Assembly (NCBI RefSeq): GCF_006517255.1 | Contig: NZ_CP041185.1 | Span: 4,836,001-4,900,000, forward strand | Source: Janthinobacterium tructae | GTDB taxonomy: Bacteria; Pseudomonadota; Gammaproteobacteria; Burkholderiales; Burkholderiaceae_D | Reading direction: 5' to 3' | Length of the DNA stretch: 64,000 bases | Shown: one piece after another, positions 29,858 through 37,868 of the stretch | How positions within the stretch are numbered: position 1 is the stretch's first letter | Layout: each line of letters opens with the position of its first letter | Made by a program: the position numbers and the translations under genes | Notes under the pieces: model-generated | What the model saw: the letters and a program-made list of their open reading frames with translations, nothing else | What the model was told of the DNA's origin: nothing | Database searches by the model: none

Positions 29858-30853
29858 ATGCGCCGCACCCTCTCACCCTTCCTTTTCATCACCAGCCTGG
29901 CCTTCGGCGGTGTGCTGCACGCCGCCGACAAGGAACCGATCCAGCCGATCACTGCCGCCAAGGTGGCCAATCCGGCGATGGTCGAATTGGGCAAGAAACT
30001 GTTTTTCGACCCGCGCCTGTCGCGCTCGGGCTTTATTTCCTGCAATAGCTGCCATAACCTGAGCATGGGCGGCACGGACAACATCAAGACTTCGATAGGC
30101 CACAACTGGCAGCGCGGGCCCATCAATTCACCCACGGTGCTCAATTCCAGCATGAACGTGGCGCAATTCTGGGATGGCCGCGCCAAGGATTTGCAGGAGC
30201 AGGCGGGCGGCCCCATCGCCAATCCGGGCGAGATGGCTTTTACGCACGAGCTGGCCATCGACGTGCTGGCCTCGATTCCCGCCTACCGCTCGGAATTTCG
30301 GCAAGTGTTCGGCCAGGATAAATTGACCATCGAGCAAGTCACGCGCGCCATCGCCGCCTTCGAGGAAGTGCTGGTGACCCCCGGTTCCCGCTTCGACCAA
30401 TGGTTGATGGGCAAGAAAAGCGCACTGTCGAAAGACGAGCTGGCCGGCTACCAGCTGTTCAAATCGAGCGGCTGTATCGCCTGCCATAACGGTCCCGCCG
30501 TGGGCGGCAACACCTTCCAGAAGATGGGCGTAGTGGAACCGTATAAAACGGCGATGACGGCGCAAGGGCGCTCGGCCGTGACGGGCAAGGATGCCGACCG
30601 TTTCAATTTCAAGGTACCGACCCTGCGCAACGTGGAATTGACGTATCCCTACTTCCACGATGGCGAAGCGGCCACCCTGACGCAAGCCGTCGACGTGATG
30701 GGCCGTTTGCAACTGGGCCGCACGTTTACGCCCGATGAAAATGCCAAGCTGGTGGCTTTCCTGAAGACCCTGACGGGCAAGCAGCCGCAGCTCGTGCTGC
30801 CGATCCTGCCGCCATCGTCGGACACGACGCCGCGGCCCGTGCCGTTTGACTGA
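29858..30853 (+). CDS. Di-haem cytochrome c peroxidase
   Basis: A 331-residue periplasmic peroxidase that reduces hydrogen peroxide with electrons from cytochrome c. A signal peptide ends near VLHAADK. Two CxxCH haem-binding motifs are visible: CNSCH (about residue 65) and CIACH (about 210). Between and after them are family blocks (GHNWQRGPINSPTVLNSS, FWDGRAKDLQEQAGGPI, FKVPTLRNVELTYPYFHDG). It matches the bacterial CcpA/MauG group at typical CcpA length. An FNR-like box lies upstream, and related peroxidases in other proteobacteria are FNR/ANR controlled. Convergent with the S9 peptidase gene across a repeat. Confidence 0.94.
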   Translation: MRRTLSPFLFITSLAFGGVLHAADKEPIQPITAAKVANPAMVELGKKLFFDPRLSRSGFISCNSCHNLSMGGTDNIKTSIGHNWQRGPINSPTVLNSSMNVAQFWDGRAKDLQEQAGGPIANPGEMAFTHELAIDVLASIPAYRSEFRQVFGQDKLTIEQVTRAIAAFEEVLVTPGSRFDQWLMGKKSALSKDELAGYQLFKSSGCIACHNGPAVGGNTFQKMGVVEPYKTAMTAQGRSAVTGKDADRFNFKVPTLRNVELTYPYFHDGEAATLTQAVDVMGRLQLGRTFTPDENAKLVAFLKTLTGKQPQLVLPILPPSSDTTPRPVPFD

Positions 30854-30870
30854 GTAATTGGAGTGTGGGG

Positions 30871-30959
30871 GTGTCGGATTACGCGGCTGCGCCCCTAATC
30901 CGACCTACGCCTGAGCGAGTAGGTCGAATTAGCGAGGCCTCGCCTCGCGTAATCCGACA
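30871..30959. repeat. REP/BIME-like palindromic repeat pair
   Basis: Two units in opposite orientation fill the gap between the convergent peroxidase and S9 peptidase genes. Unit one (30871-30908) runs GTGTCGGATTACGCG to CTAATCCGACCTAC; unit two (30919-30959) runs GTAGGTCGAATTAGCG to GCGTAATCCGACAG. The termini match the copies at 4014 and 19495. Here the order of the two orientations is reversed relative to the first locus, and neither unit supplies a stop codon. Confidence 0.85.
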
Positions 30960-30989
30960 GTTTTTGCCGAGCGAGCCGGGCAATGACGA

Positions 30990-33389
30990 TTACTTCAAGG
31001 TTCTTTGGAACAACTGATAAATCCGCCGGTATTCGTCATACCACGCTTCCGGCTGTACGAAGCCGTGGCGTTCCATCGGGTAGCTGGCCATTTCCCAGTT
31101 ATCCTTTTTGAGCTCGATCAAACGCTGCGACAGGCGCACGGAATCCTGGTAAAACACGTTGTCGTCGATCATGCCATGGGCGATCAGGAGGTTGCCTGTC
31201 AGCTTGTCGGCGTATTCGATGGGCGACGAGATTTTATACGCCTGCGGATCGATGTCCGGCGTGTTCAGGATATTCGCCGTGTACTCGTGGTTATATGTGG
31301 TCCAGTCCGTCACGGGACGCAGGGCGGCGCCGGACTTGAAGATTTCCGGGGCGCGCATCAGGGCCATCAGGCTCATGAAGCCGCCATAGCTGCCTCCATA
31401 GATGCCCACATTTTTGATGTCGCCCTGGTGCTGCTGCGCCAGCCAGTTGGCGCCGTCAATAAAATCGTCCAGTTCCGGGTGGCCCATCTGGCGGTAGATG
31501 GCCGTGCGCCAGGCGCTGCCATAACCGAGCGAGGCGCGATAGTCGACGTCGAGCACGATATAGCCTTGTTCTACCAGCAGGTTGTGGAACATCTGTTCGC
31601 GGAAATACACGGGGTAGCGCTCGGTCACGTTCTGCAGGTAGCCGGCGCCGTGGGCGAACATGACGATCGGATACTGTTTGCCCGCCTCCAGCTGCGCCGG
31701 GCGATACAACTTGGCCCAGATGGGGGCTGCGCCATGCGTGGACGGCACTTGCACCAGTTGCGGCATGACCCAGCTGCGCGCCTTGAAGGCCTCGCTGCGC
31801 GTATCCGTCAGGATGTTCGCCTTGCCGCCTGCAACGGAAATCGTCGCCAGCTGTGCCGGCATATAGCTGGTCGAATAGCGCAGCAGCAGCTTGCCGCCAT
31901 CGGGCGACAGGCCGAAGTTTTCCACGCCTTTCAACTGCGTGATTTCGCGCGCTCCGCCATCGCTGGCCGTACTGGCGCACACTTCATACGTGCCTGGCGC
32001 CTGCCGGTTGCACATAAAATAGGCGCTCTTGCCGTCGCGGCTCCATTCGACGGCGCTCACTTCCCACTGGCCGCTGGTCAAGGCGCGTGCCGGAGCGGCG
32101 CCCGTCTTCGTGTACAGGTGGGCGTAGCCGCTTTCCTCGGACAGATACCACAGGGTGGCGTTGTCGGGCAGCCAGCCGAATTCCTCGGCGCGGCGGTTGA
32201 CCCAGGCCGCGTCGCTGATGCGGTGCACGGGCAGCAAGGCGCCATTGGCCAGATCGACGGTGGCAAGCCAGCCGTCCTTGTTGTCGATGGCGCGCACGCG
32301 CACGGCCACCTTGGAACCGTCATCGGTCCAGGCGATGCCGTCGCGCTGGGCATCGATGCGCACGGGGCGGTTGCCTTTCAACGGCGGAAGTTTTTGCTCG
32401 GCGCGCAGAAGCGCCAGCGGATCGACCGCGATGCCGGGCAGGCTGTCGAAAGCGATGTCGCGCACCTGGCCCGTGCGCAGGTCGGCCAGTTTCAGGCTTT
32501 GCGCGATGGGCATGTTGCGGCCCACGCGCGTGCGCTCGTCGTCCGCTTCCGGGTAGCCCGTTTCCGTCACGTAGCGGGCCAGTTTGCCCAGCTTGCCCTT
32601 CTCGGCGGCCTTGTCCTGCGTGACGAACAGCAGCCAGCGACCATCCGGCGACAGGGCGCTGCCGGAAATCGTGACTTTTTCGCCCAGATAGATCGGTTCC
32701 GGCGCGCGCGTGGCGTCCAGGCGGCGCTCTTCGTGGCGGCGCTCGCGGCTGGCGTCGCGGTCTTCCTTCTGGCGCGCCAGGTTGACGATCAGGCGCAGCT
32801 GCAGTTCGCGCAGGGCGTCCGCTTCCGGCTTGGCGTCCGGGTCCTTGGCCGCGCGCAGCAGGGCGACGGGGGCGCTCAGGCGGTCAACGCGGCTCCAGCT
32901 GAACCAGTCGGTGCCGCTGCGGTATTGCACCGCGCCGCCGTCGGCGGAGTATTGCGGGTCGCTGATGGCCGAGACGCCGCGTGTGATTTGCGTCAAGGCG
33001 CCGTTTTTCAGGTCGCGCTCGAACAAGTCGCCGTTGCGCAGCAGGATGGCGCGCGTGCCGGCCCGGTTGACGAGCATCTGCTGGCCGTCGAGGTTCGCCA
33101 GTTGCGCATCGTCAACCTTCTTGCCGCTATTCAGTTTGGCGCTGGCACCTGGCAATTGATAGGTGTCGCGCAAGGGCGAGCCGAGGCGCTTTTGCTTGTA
33201 ATACAGTTGGCCATTCCAGCCCCACCAGGCCGCTTCGACGGGTGTGCCGATCCAGTCGGGATCGGCCATGGCCTGGTCCAGGGTGATGGGCGTGGGTGCT
33301 GCGGTGGTGGAAGGGGCCGCATGCGCGGTGGGCAGCAGAGAGAGCAGCAGCGGCAGCAGGAGCGGCAGCAGGGGAAGAACCAGACGCAT
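30990..33389 (-). CDS. Secreted S9 family prolyl oligopeptidase-type peptidase
   Basis: A 799-residue exported serine peptidase. A Leu-rich signal peptide ends at HAAPST. The middle is a seven-bladed propeller of the DPP-IV N-terminal kind, and the C-terminal alpha/beta-hydrolase domain holds the nucleophile in GIYGGSYGGFMSL, the Asp region HGMIDDNVFYQDS and the His in MERHGFVQPEAW. All catalytic elements are present. It probably removes dipeptides or cleaves proline-containing peptides in the periplasm. It is minus strand and ends beside the repeat pair that separates it from the peroxidase gene. Confidence 0.93.
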   Translation of the reverse strand: MRLVLPLLPLLLPLLLSLLPTAHAAPSTTAAPTPITLDQAMADPDWIGTPVEAAWWGWNGQLYYKQKRLGSPLRDTYQLPGASAKLNSGKKVDDAQLANLDGQQMLVNRAGTRAILLRNGDLFERDLKNGALTQITRGVSAISDPQYSADGGAVQYRSGTDWFSWSRVDRLSAPVALLRAAKDPDAKPEADALRELQLRLIVNLARQKEDRDASRERRHEERRLDATRAPEPIYLGEKVTISGSALSPDGRWLLFVTQDKAAEKGKLGKLARYVTETGYPEADDERTRVGRNMPIAQSLKLADLRTGQVRDIAFDSLPGIAVDPLALLRAEQKLPPLKGNRPVRIDAQRDGIAWTDDGSKVAVRVRAIDNKDGWLATVDLANGALLPVHRISDAAWVNRRAEEFGWLPDNATLWYLSEESGYAHLYTKTGAAPARALTSGQWEVSAVEWSRDGKSAYFMCNRQAPGTYEVCASTASDGGAREITQLKGVENFGLSPDGGKLLLRYSTSYMPAQLATISVAGGKANILTDTRSEAFKARSWVMPQLVQVPSTHGAAPIWAKLYRPAQLEAGKQYPIVMFAHGAGYLQNVTERYPVYFREQMFHNLLVEQGYIVLDVDYRASLGYGSAWRTAIYRQMGHPELDDFIDGANWLAQQHQGDIKNVGIYGGSYGGFMSLMALMRAPEIFKSGAALRPVTDWTTYNHEYTANILNTPDIDPQAYKISSPIEYADKLTGNLLIAHGMIDDNVFYQDSVRLSQRLIELKKDNWEMASYPMERHGFVQPEAWYDEYRRIYQLFQRTLK

Positions 33390-33481
33390 CGGGGATCACT
33401 TTAGTCAAAGGGGATGGTGAAGGTACAGGCTATGAGGCCGGTATTCTAGCGGAGGAGTTTCGTGCAGGAAATGTCGGAAAG

Positions 33482-35746
33482 CTAAGCTTGCTGCCGGGCC
33501 AGCCAGGCGAGAAAGTTGGCAAGCGGCATCGGCCGCGCATACAGGTAGCCCTGCAAGCCGTCGCAATCGTGGGCGACCAGGAAGTCGGCCTGCTCCTGCG
33601 TTTCCACGCCTTCGGCCACCACGCGCAAGCCCAGGTGGCGCGCCATGGCCAATATCGCTTGCACGATGGCCGTGTCGCGCGGCGTGTCGTCGATGAAGCG
33701 TTTGTCGATTTTGAGTTCGTACAGCGGCATCGAGGTCAGGTAGGCGAGGCTGGAATAGCCGGTGCCGAAATCGTCGATGGAAAAGCGGATGCCCAGGGCT
33801 GCCAGTTCGCGCATGCGCGCCAGCGAGGCGTCGCGCTGGTCGATCAGCAAGCCTTCCGTCAGTTCCAGGATCAGGGCGCCGGCCGGCGTGCCGTGTTCGG
33901 CCAGCGCCGCCTGGACGCGGGAGGCGAAATCGGGCTGGCGAAACTGGGCCGGGCTGACGTTCACCGACAGGGGAACGTGCCGGCCAGCCTGCGCCAGCAG
34001 GCTGGCGGCGCGGCACGCTTCGCGCAGGGCCCAATGCCCCAGCTTGACGATCAGCCCTGATTCTTCGGCGATGGGGATGAAGATGCCCGGTGCGATAAAG
34101 CTGCCGTCCGGCTGCGGCCAGCGCATCAGCAATTCGGCGCCCGTGACCCGGCCATGGCGGTCGACCTGCGGCTGCACGTGCATGCATAATTGACTGGCAT
34201 CGAGGGTGCGCGCCAGCGCCCGTTCCAGGGTCAGGCGACGCTCCACGTCCGCCTGCATGGCCGCTTCAAAGAAGGCGATGCCGTTGCGCCCTTCCGCCTT
34301 GGCGCGGTACATGGCGATATCGGCTTCGCGCAGCAGGTCGTGCGCCTGCCGCTGCGTTTTCGGCAGCAGGGTCACGCCGATGCTGGCACTGCAATGATAC
34401 GACTGCCCGCCGATCTCGAAGTCGCGCGCGATGGCGGTGCGGATTTTCTCGGCCACCTGAGCCGCCGCATGGGCCGCGCCGTGCAAGTCATCGGCCAGGT
34501 GCGCCAGCAGCACGACGAATTCGTCGCCGCCGATGCGCGCCACCGTGTCGGCCTTGCGCATCAGCTGTGCCAGCCGTTCGCCCGCCAGGCGCAGCAGCGC
34601 GTCGCCCGTGGCGTGGCCGCGCGCGTCGTTGATGTGCTTGAAGTGGTCGAGGTCGATGAACATCAGCGCACTGATTTTATGGTCGCGCGGCGCGGCGGCC
34701 AGCAAGTGGGCGATGCGGTCCATCAGCAGGCGCCGGTTGGGCAAGCCCGTCAGCACGTCGTAGAAGGCCAGGCGGTGGATGTCCGCTTCCGATCGCTTGC
34801 GCTCGTCGATTTCGCGTTCGACAGCCACCCAGTGCGTTTGCCTGCCGTCCGCATCCGTAAACGGCACCAGTTCCGCTTCGACCCAGTACGCCTTGCCGGC
34901 CTTGTTGTAGTTCAGCAACTCCGCCCTGGCCGGCTGGGCGCAGGCCATGGCGGCGGCGACGCGCGCCAGTTCGCCCGCCTCGGTGGCGGGGCCCTGCTGG
35001 AACAGCAGGCTGCGGCCCAGCACCTCGGCGCGCGCATAGCCGCTGCTGCGCTCGAAGGCATCGTTGACGAAGATGATGCGCGTGGCCGGCACCGCGCCGG
35101 GGCCGGGTGGGGTATCAGCCACTTCGGCCACTTCGGCGATCATCACCATGTCGTTCAGGCGGGCCAGCGCCGTGGCCGTCAAGCGCAGCTCGGCGTTGCG
35201 TTGCGACAGGGCCTGGCTGCTGTCTTCCAGGTGGCGCAGCAGGAAGGCGCAGGAGAGGGTCAGCACGGCCGCGATGAACAGGAAGTTCAGGGCCACGATC
35301 AGCGCGCGCAGCACGGGAGAATCGGGCGTGCCCGGCAGGTGCAGGGCGACGTCCGGATGCAGGCCCAGGAAAAAGATGGTCAGCGAGGTCAGGGCCAGGG
35401 TGGACAGGGCGGGCCGCATGCCCAGCAGCAGTGCCGCCAGCACGGGCATGAGCATCATGTAGATCTGGCTGACGGGGCCGATTTTCAGCAGCAGGCCCAC
35501 GCCCACCAGGTAGGCGACGATGAGGAATTGCCACACGCGCCAGCGGTAGGGCATGGCGCGCAGATGCCAGATGACGCCGACCCAGCCGATGGCCAGCAAG
35601 TCGAGGGCGACAATGGACCAGATGGCTTCGCTCGCGGCCAGCAACGCGCTGGGAATGGCCGTCACGAAGCCAAGCAGCAGCACCACCTGCAGCAGGTGCT
35701 TAAAGACCTGGCCGCGCCAGTGCGCGAGATCGTTCGACGCCGCCAC
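33482..35746 (-). CDS. Membrane GGDEF-EAL protein with PAS domain
   Basis: A 754-residue bifunctional c-di-GMP protein. Five or six N-terminal membrane segments (to about residue 190) are followed by a PAS domain (FVNDAFERSSGYARAEVLGRSLLF, PAC to WVAVEREIDERKR), a GGDEF domain and an EAL domain. The GGDEF motif is intact (RIGGDEFVVLL), with an RxxD inhibitory site (RKAD) five residues upstream. In the EAL domain the signature is ELLMRW instead of EALxRW, while DDFGTGYSS, KIDKRFI and EGVETQEQ are kept. It may both make and degrade c-di-GMP, or be mainly one of the two. Convergent neighbours are absent. Confidence 0.93.
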   Translation of the reverse strand: MAASNDLAHWRGQVFKHLLQVVLLLGFVTAIPSALLAASEAIWSIVALDLLAIGWVGVIWHLRAMPYRWRVWQFLIVAYLVGVGLLLKIGPVSQIYMMLMPVLAALLLGMRPALSTLALTSLTIFFLGLHPDVALHLPGTPDSPVLRALIVALNFLFIAAVLTLSCAFLLRHLEDSSQALSQRNAELRLTATALARLNDMVMIAEVAEVADTPPGPGAVPATRIIFVNDAFERSSGYARAEVLGRSLLFQQGPATEAGELARVAAAMACAQPARAELLNYNKAGKAYWVEAELVPFTDADGRQTHWVAVEREIDERKRSEADIHRLAFYDVLTGLPNRRLLMDRIAHLLAAAPRDHKISALMFIDLDHFKHINDARGHATGDALLRLAGERLAQLMRKADTVARIGGDEFVVLLAHLADDLHGAAHAAAQVAEKIRTAIARDFEIGGQSYHCSASIGVTLLPKTQRQAHDLLREADIAMYRAKAEGRNGIAFFEAAMQADVERRLTLERALARTLDASQLCMHVQPQVDRHGRVTGAELLMRWPQPDGSFIAPGIFIPIAEESGLIVKLGHWALREACRAASLLAQAGRHVPLSVNVSPAQFRQPDFASRVQAALAEHGTPAGALILELTEGLLIDQRDASLARMRELAALGIRFSIDDFGTGYSSLAYLTSMPLYELKIDKRFIDDTPRDTAIVQAILAMARHLGLRVVAEGVETQEQADFLVAHDCDGLQGYLYARPMPLANFLAWLARQQA

Positions 35747-35866
35747 GCTGCCGTCCTTTCTCCAGAATGCCGTGTAGCCGTACTGAGCAGTAGGTTGATT
35801 AAATACTACGCGTTATCTTTCTCCATGTCATCTTGATCATTAAGCATGATTGCCGGCGTTCAACGT

Positions 35867-36277
35867 TCAACGTTCAGCCTTGTCGACGGATGCATTGATC
35901 CATTCGTAGGGCATGATCACCTTGCTGGCGACGGGCTTGCCATCTAGCGTTTCCGGCTGGAACAGGCACTTGGCCAGCGCATCGCGGGCTGCCTGGTCGA
36001 GGGCGGGATAGCCGCTGGAGCGGATGACTGCCGCTGCGCTGACCTTGCCGTCCGCCTCCACCGTGAAGTGCAAGGTCACTCTGCCTTGGGCGCCGCGCCG
36101 TTGCTCGCCCGGGGGCCAGGCTGGCTGGGTGCAAGCAGCCGGCATGCTGGCCGGCACGCGCACGGCAGGTGCCGCGACGGGCGTCGGCGTGGCCGTGTGA
36201 CAGCCTGCCAGGACGATGGCGAGGCAGGCGGTGGCCAGCAGGCTGCCGGCAGAGGAAGGGGACAGGCGATAGGGCAA
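35867..36277 (-). CDS. Lipoprotein with TonB-type C-terminal domain
   Basis: A 136-residue lipoprotein. The start is read as TTG 36277 with GGAG 7 nt upstream; this gives a proper signal peptide with lipobox LAGC, whereas longer in-frame starts include the terminator of the neighbouring gene. The C-terminal 80 residues are TonB-C/energy-transducer-like (GRVTLHFTVEADGKVSAAAVIRSSGYPALDQAARDAL). It has no membrane-spanning anchor or ExbBD-contacting N-terminus, so it is not a true TonB. It is one of two proteins of this design in the window, the other being at 50250. Confidence 0.72.
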   Translation of the reverse strand: MPYRLSPSSAGSLLATACLAIVLAGCHTATPTPVAAPAVRVPASMPAACTQPAWPPGEQRRGAQGRVTLHFTVEADGKVSAAAVIRSSGYPALDQAARDALAKCLFQPETLDGKPVASKVIMPYEWINASVDKAER

Positions 36278-36300
36278 GAGGGAACTCCATATTCGGAACA

Positions 36301-36325
36301 AAAAAAAGCCAGCCTTTCGGCTGGC
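36301..36325 (-). terminator. Intrinsic terminator after psiF
   Basis: On the minus strand GCCAGCC-GAAA-GGCTGGC is followed by seven T. It lies 40 nt beyond the psiF stop and just upstream of the TonB-like lipoprotein gene, whose start therefore follows a terminator. Confidence 0.93.
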
Positions 36326-36365
36326 GCTATGGGGTGAAGCGCACACTGGCGCTTCGAACCGGCGT

Positions 36366-36671
36366 TTATTTCTTGGGGGCGCTCAGGCATTCTTTCATGA
36401 ATGCCTTGCGCGCGTCGCCCTTCATGTCCTTGGCATCGGCATTGCACGTTTTCATCTTGTTTTGCTGCGTCATGGCCGGTGCCGGCTTGGCGCTCAGGCA
36501 TTCCTTCATGAAGGTTTTGCGCTCATCGCCCTTCTTGCCGGCGGCATCGGCATTGCAGGTGGTCATTTTCGACTGCTGCGCCGTCTTGGCGGCGGGGGCC
36601 GCTTCCGGTGCGGCGGCAAAGGCGGTGCTGGCAAACGCGGCAGCGATGCAGAGGGCGATTAATTGTTTCAT
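36366..36671 (-). CDS. psiF: PsiF repeat protein
   Basis: A 101-residue exported protein with a clear signal peptide (MKQLIALCIAAAFASTAFAA). It contains two copies of the PsiF repeat: KMTTCNADAAGKKGDERKTF plus MKECLSA, and KMKTCNADAKDMKGDARKAF plus MKECLSA, each with two Cys. PsiF is known from E. coli as phosphate-starvation-inducible with no assigned activity. ATG 36671 has AAGGA at 7 nt. The upstream region has one half-site like a Pho box (ATGTCATATAG) and a 20-bp palindrome; only the half-site is weak evidence for phosphate control. Ends at a strong terminator. Confidence 0.88.
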   Translation of the reverse strand: MKQLIALCIAAAFASTAFAAAPEAAPAAKTAQQSKMTTCNADAAGKKGDERKTFMKECLSAKPAPAMTQQNKMKTCNADAKDMKGDARKAFMKECLSAPKK

Positions 36672-36712
36672 GGCAAATCCTTGTAGACGCAGGCGATGGA
36701 AGGGAACGTGCA

Positions 36713-36732
36713 ATCGGCAGTTCACTGCCGAT
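36713..36732. promoter_or_regulatory. Palindrome upstream of psiF
   Basis: ATCGGCAGT-TC-ACTGCCGAT is a perfect 20-bp dyad, 41 nt upstream of the psiF start. It is a strong operator or 5'-UTR hairpin candidate. No known binding protein is inferred. Confidence 0.5.
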
Positions 36733-36937
36733 ATGCAGAACGTAACTAACTATATGACATTTATCAACAAAATTCCCGCGCGAGTGTGTCTTTTTGTTAC
36801 TGTCAGGCGCCATGCGTCCACCGGCTGGCCCGGGCAGTCATGTTGCGGCGGCAGCGCTCCTGTTTTTTGCTATGCTAGCGTCTTTCCACCGGCCGATGCC
36901 GCTGCCTTGGCCGGCGCACCCTCAATACGGAGTAGTT

Positions 36938-37477
36938 ATGGTCTCGTTGCAAGAGCAGTTTTTAAAGGCCGGCCTGGTCGACAAGAAGAAGGTCAAGCTG
37001 GCCAACCAGGACAAGAGCAAGCAGAAAAAGGACGAGCGCAAGAGCGGCACGCAAAGCGTCGACGAGGTGCGCCTGGCCGCGCTCGAGACGCAGCGCAAGA
37101 ACGCCGAACGCGCGCGCGAACTGAACGCCCAGCGCGACGCGGCCGCCAACCAGAAAGCCATCGTGGCGCAGATCGCGCAAATGGTGCAAAAAAACCGCCA
37201 GAGCAAGGGCAACCACGGCGAGCTGCCGTACAACTTCACTTTTAATAACAAGATCGAGCGCATCTACGTGACGGCCGCCGTGCAAGCCCACCTGGTGGCG
37301 GGCCGTTTGGTGATCATCTGCCTGGGCGGCGCCGTGGAATTGGTGCCGCGCATCATCGCCGACAAGATCGCCGAACGCGATCCGGCCATCGTCGTGCGCG
37401 TGAAACAGGCCAGCACGGAAGTGGACGAGGACGATCCGTATGCGGCGTTCCAGATTCCCGATGATTTGATGTGGTAA
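36938..37477 (+). CDS. DUF2058 family protein
   Basis: A 179-residue cytoplasmic protein of the DUF2058 (YaiL-like) family. The first 100 residues are highly charged and Lys-rich (LQEQFLKAGLVDKKKVKLAN, KQKKDERKSG), likely a coiled and nucleic-acid-contacting region, then a compact C-terminal domain (YNFTFNNKIERIYVTAAVQ, GRLVIICLGGAVELVP). YaiL-type proteins have been described as nucleoproteins or polynucleotide-associated; function is otherwise unclear. The start at MVSLQEQF follows the family; the longer frame to 36794 is noncoding-like. No close neighbour on the same strand. Confidence 0.87.
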   Translation: MVSLQEQFLKAGLVDKKKVKLANQDKSKQKKDERKSGTQSVDEVRLAALETQRKNAERARELNAQRDAAANQKAIVAQIAQMVQKNRQSKGNHGELPYNFTFNNKIERIYVTAAVQAHLVAGRLVIICLGGAVELVPRIIADKIAERDPAIVVRVKQASTEVDEDDPYAAFQIPDDLMW

Positions 37478-37718
37478 GAGGGAGATCTCCCGGCGCCAGG
37501 TGCGTTGGATGATGTAGCGAGCGGGCCGGAAATGGCTCGTTCAGGACGGCGCTTATAGCAGCGCCAGATCCGTTTTTTCCGTAAGATTGTGGCACCGCCA
37601 GAATGTGGCATACTCGATCGTGCTGGCCGTCAGGCCGCCCAGTGGCGACCGGCTTCTGCTTCGCTTGCCTCGCGTGACACCCTGCGTCCTGCGTCCTACG
37701 TTAGCCAGAGTTATCAAC

Positions 37719-37868
37719 ATGCGTATGCGAAAAAAATCTGACCTTCCGACCAAACGCTGTCAGCAATGCCAGTTGTCGTTTGCATGGCGTAAAAAATGGG
37801 AAAAGGTCTGGGACGAGGTGAAATACTGTTCAGATCGCTGTCGCCAGGATAGCAAGCGTCAGAGATGA
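37719..37868 (+). CDS. DUF2256 family small zinc-finger-like protein
   Basis: A 49-residue protein with four Cys in two pairs (KRCQQC...YCSDRC), suggesting one zinc site, and the family core CQLSFAWRKKWEKVWDEVKYCSDRC. DUF2256 genes are frequently found next to, or fused to, photolyase/cryptochrome genes. Here the stop overlaps the photolyase start by 4 nt (ATGA), so the two are translationally coupled. It probably assists or accompanies the photolyase; the mechanism is unknown. It is too short for default gene callers to favour over the longer upstream frame. Confidence 0.88.
   Translation: MRMRKKSDLPTKRCQQCQLSFAWRKKWEKVWDEVKYCSDRCRQDSKRQR

Noticed and set aside
31005..33404. A 799-codon plus-strand frame antisense to the S9 peptidase gene, equal in length to it
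   Set aside because: High-GC codon use leaves a long antisense frame open. It has no signal peptide or domain, is rich in Gly/Arg/Ala/His as shadows are, and the peptidase on the other strand has all catalytic motifs.
35867..36346. Longer version of the TonB-like lipoprotein starting at 36346
   Set aside because: It would translate through the psiF terminator hairpin and would put over 20 polar residues before the lipoprotein signal; the TTG at 36277 has a good ribosome-binding site.
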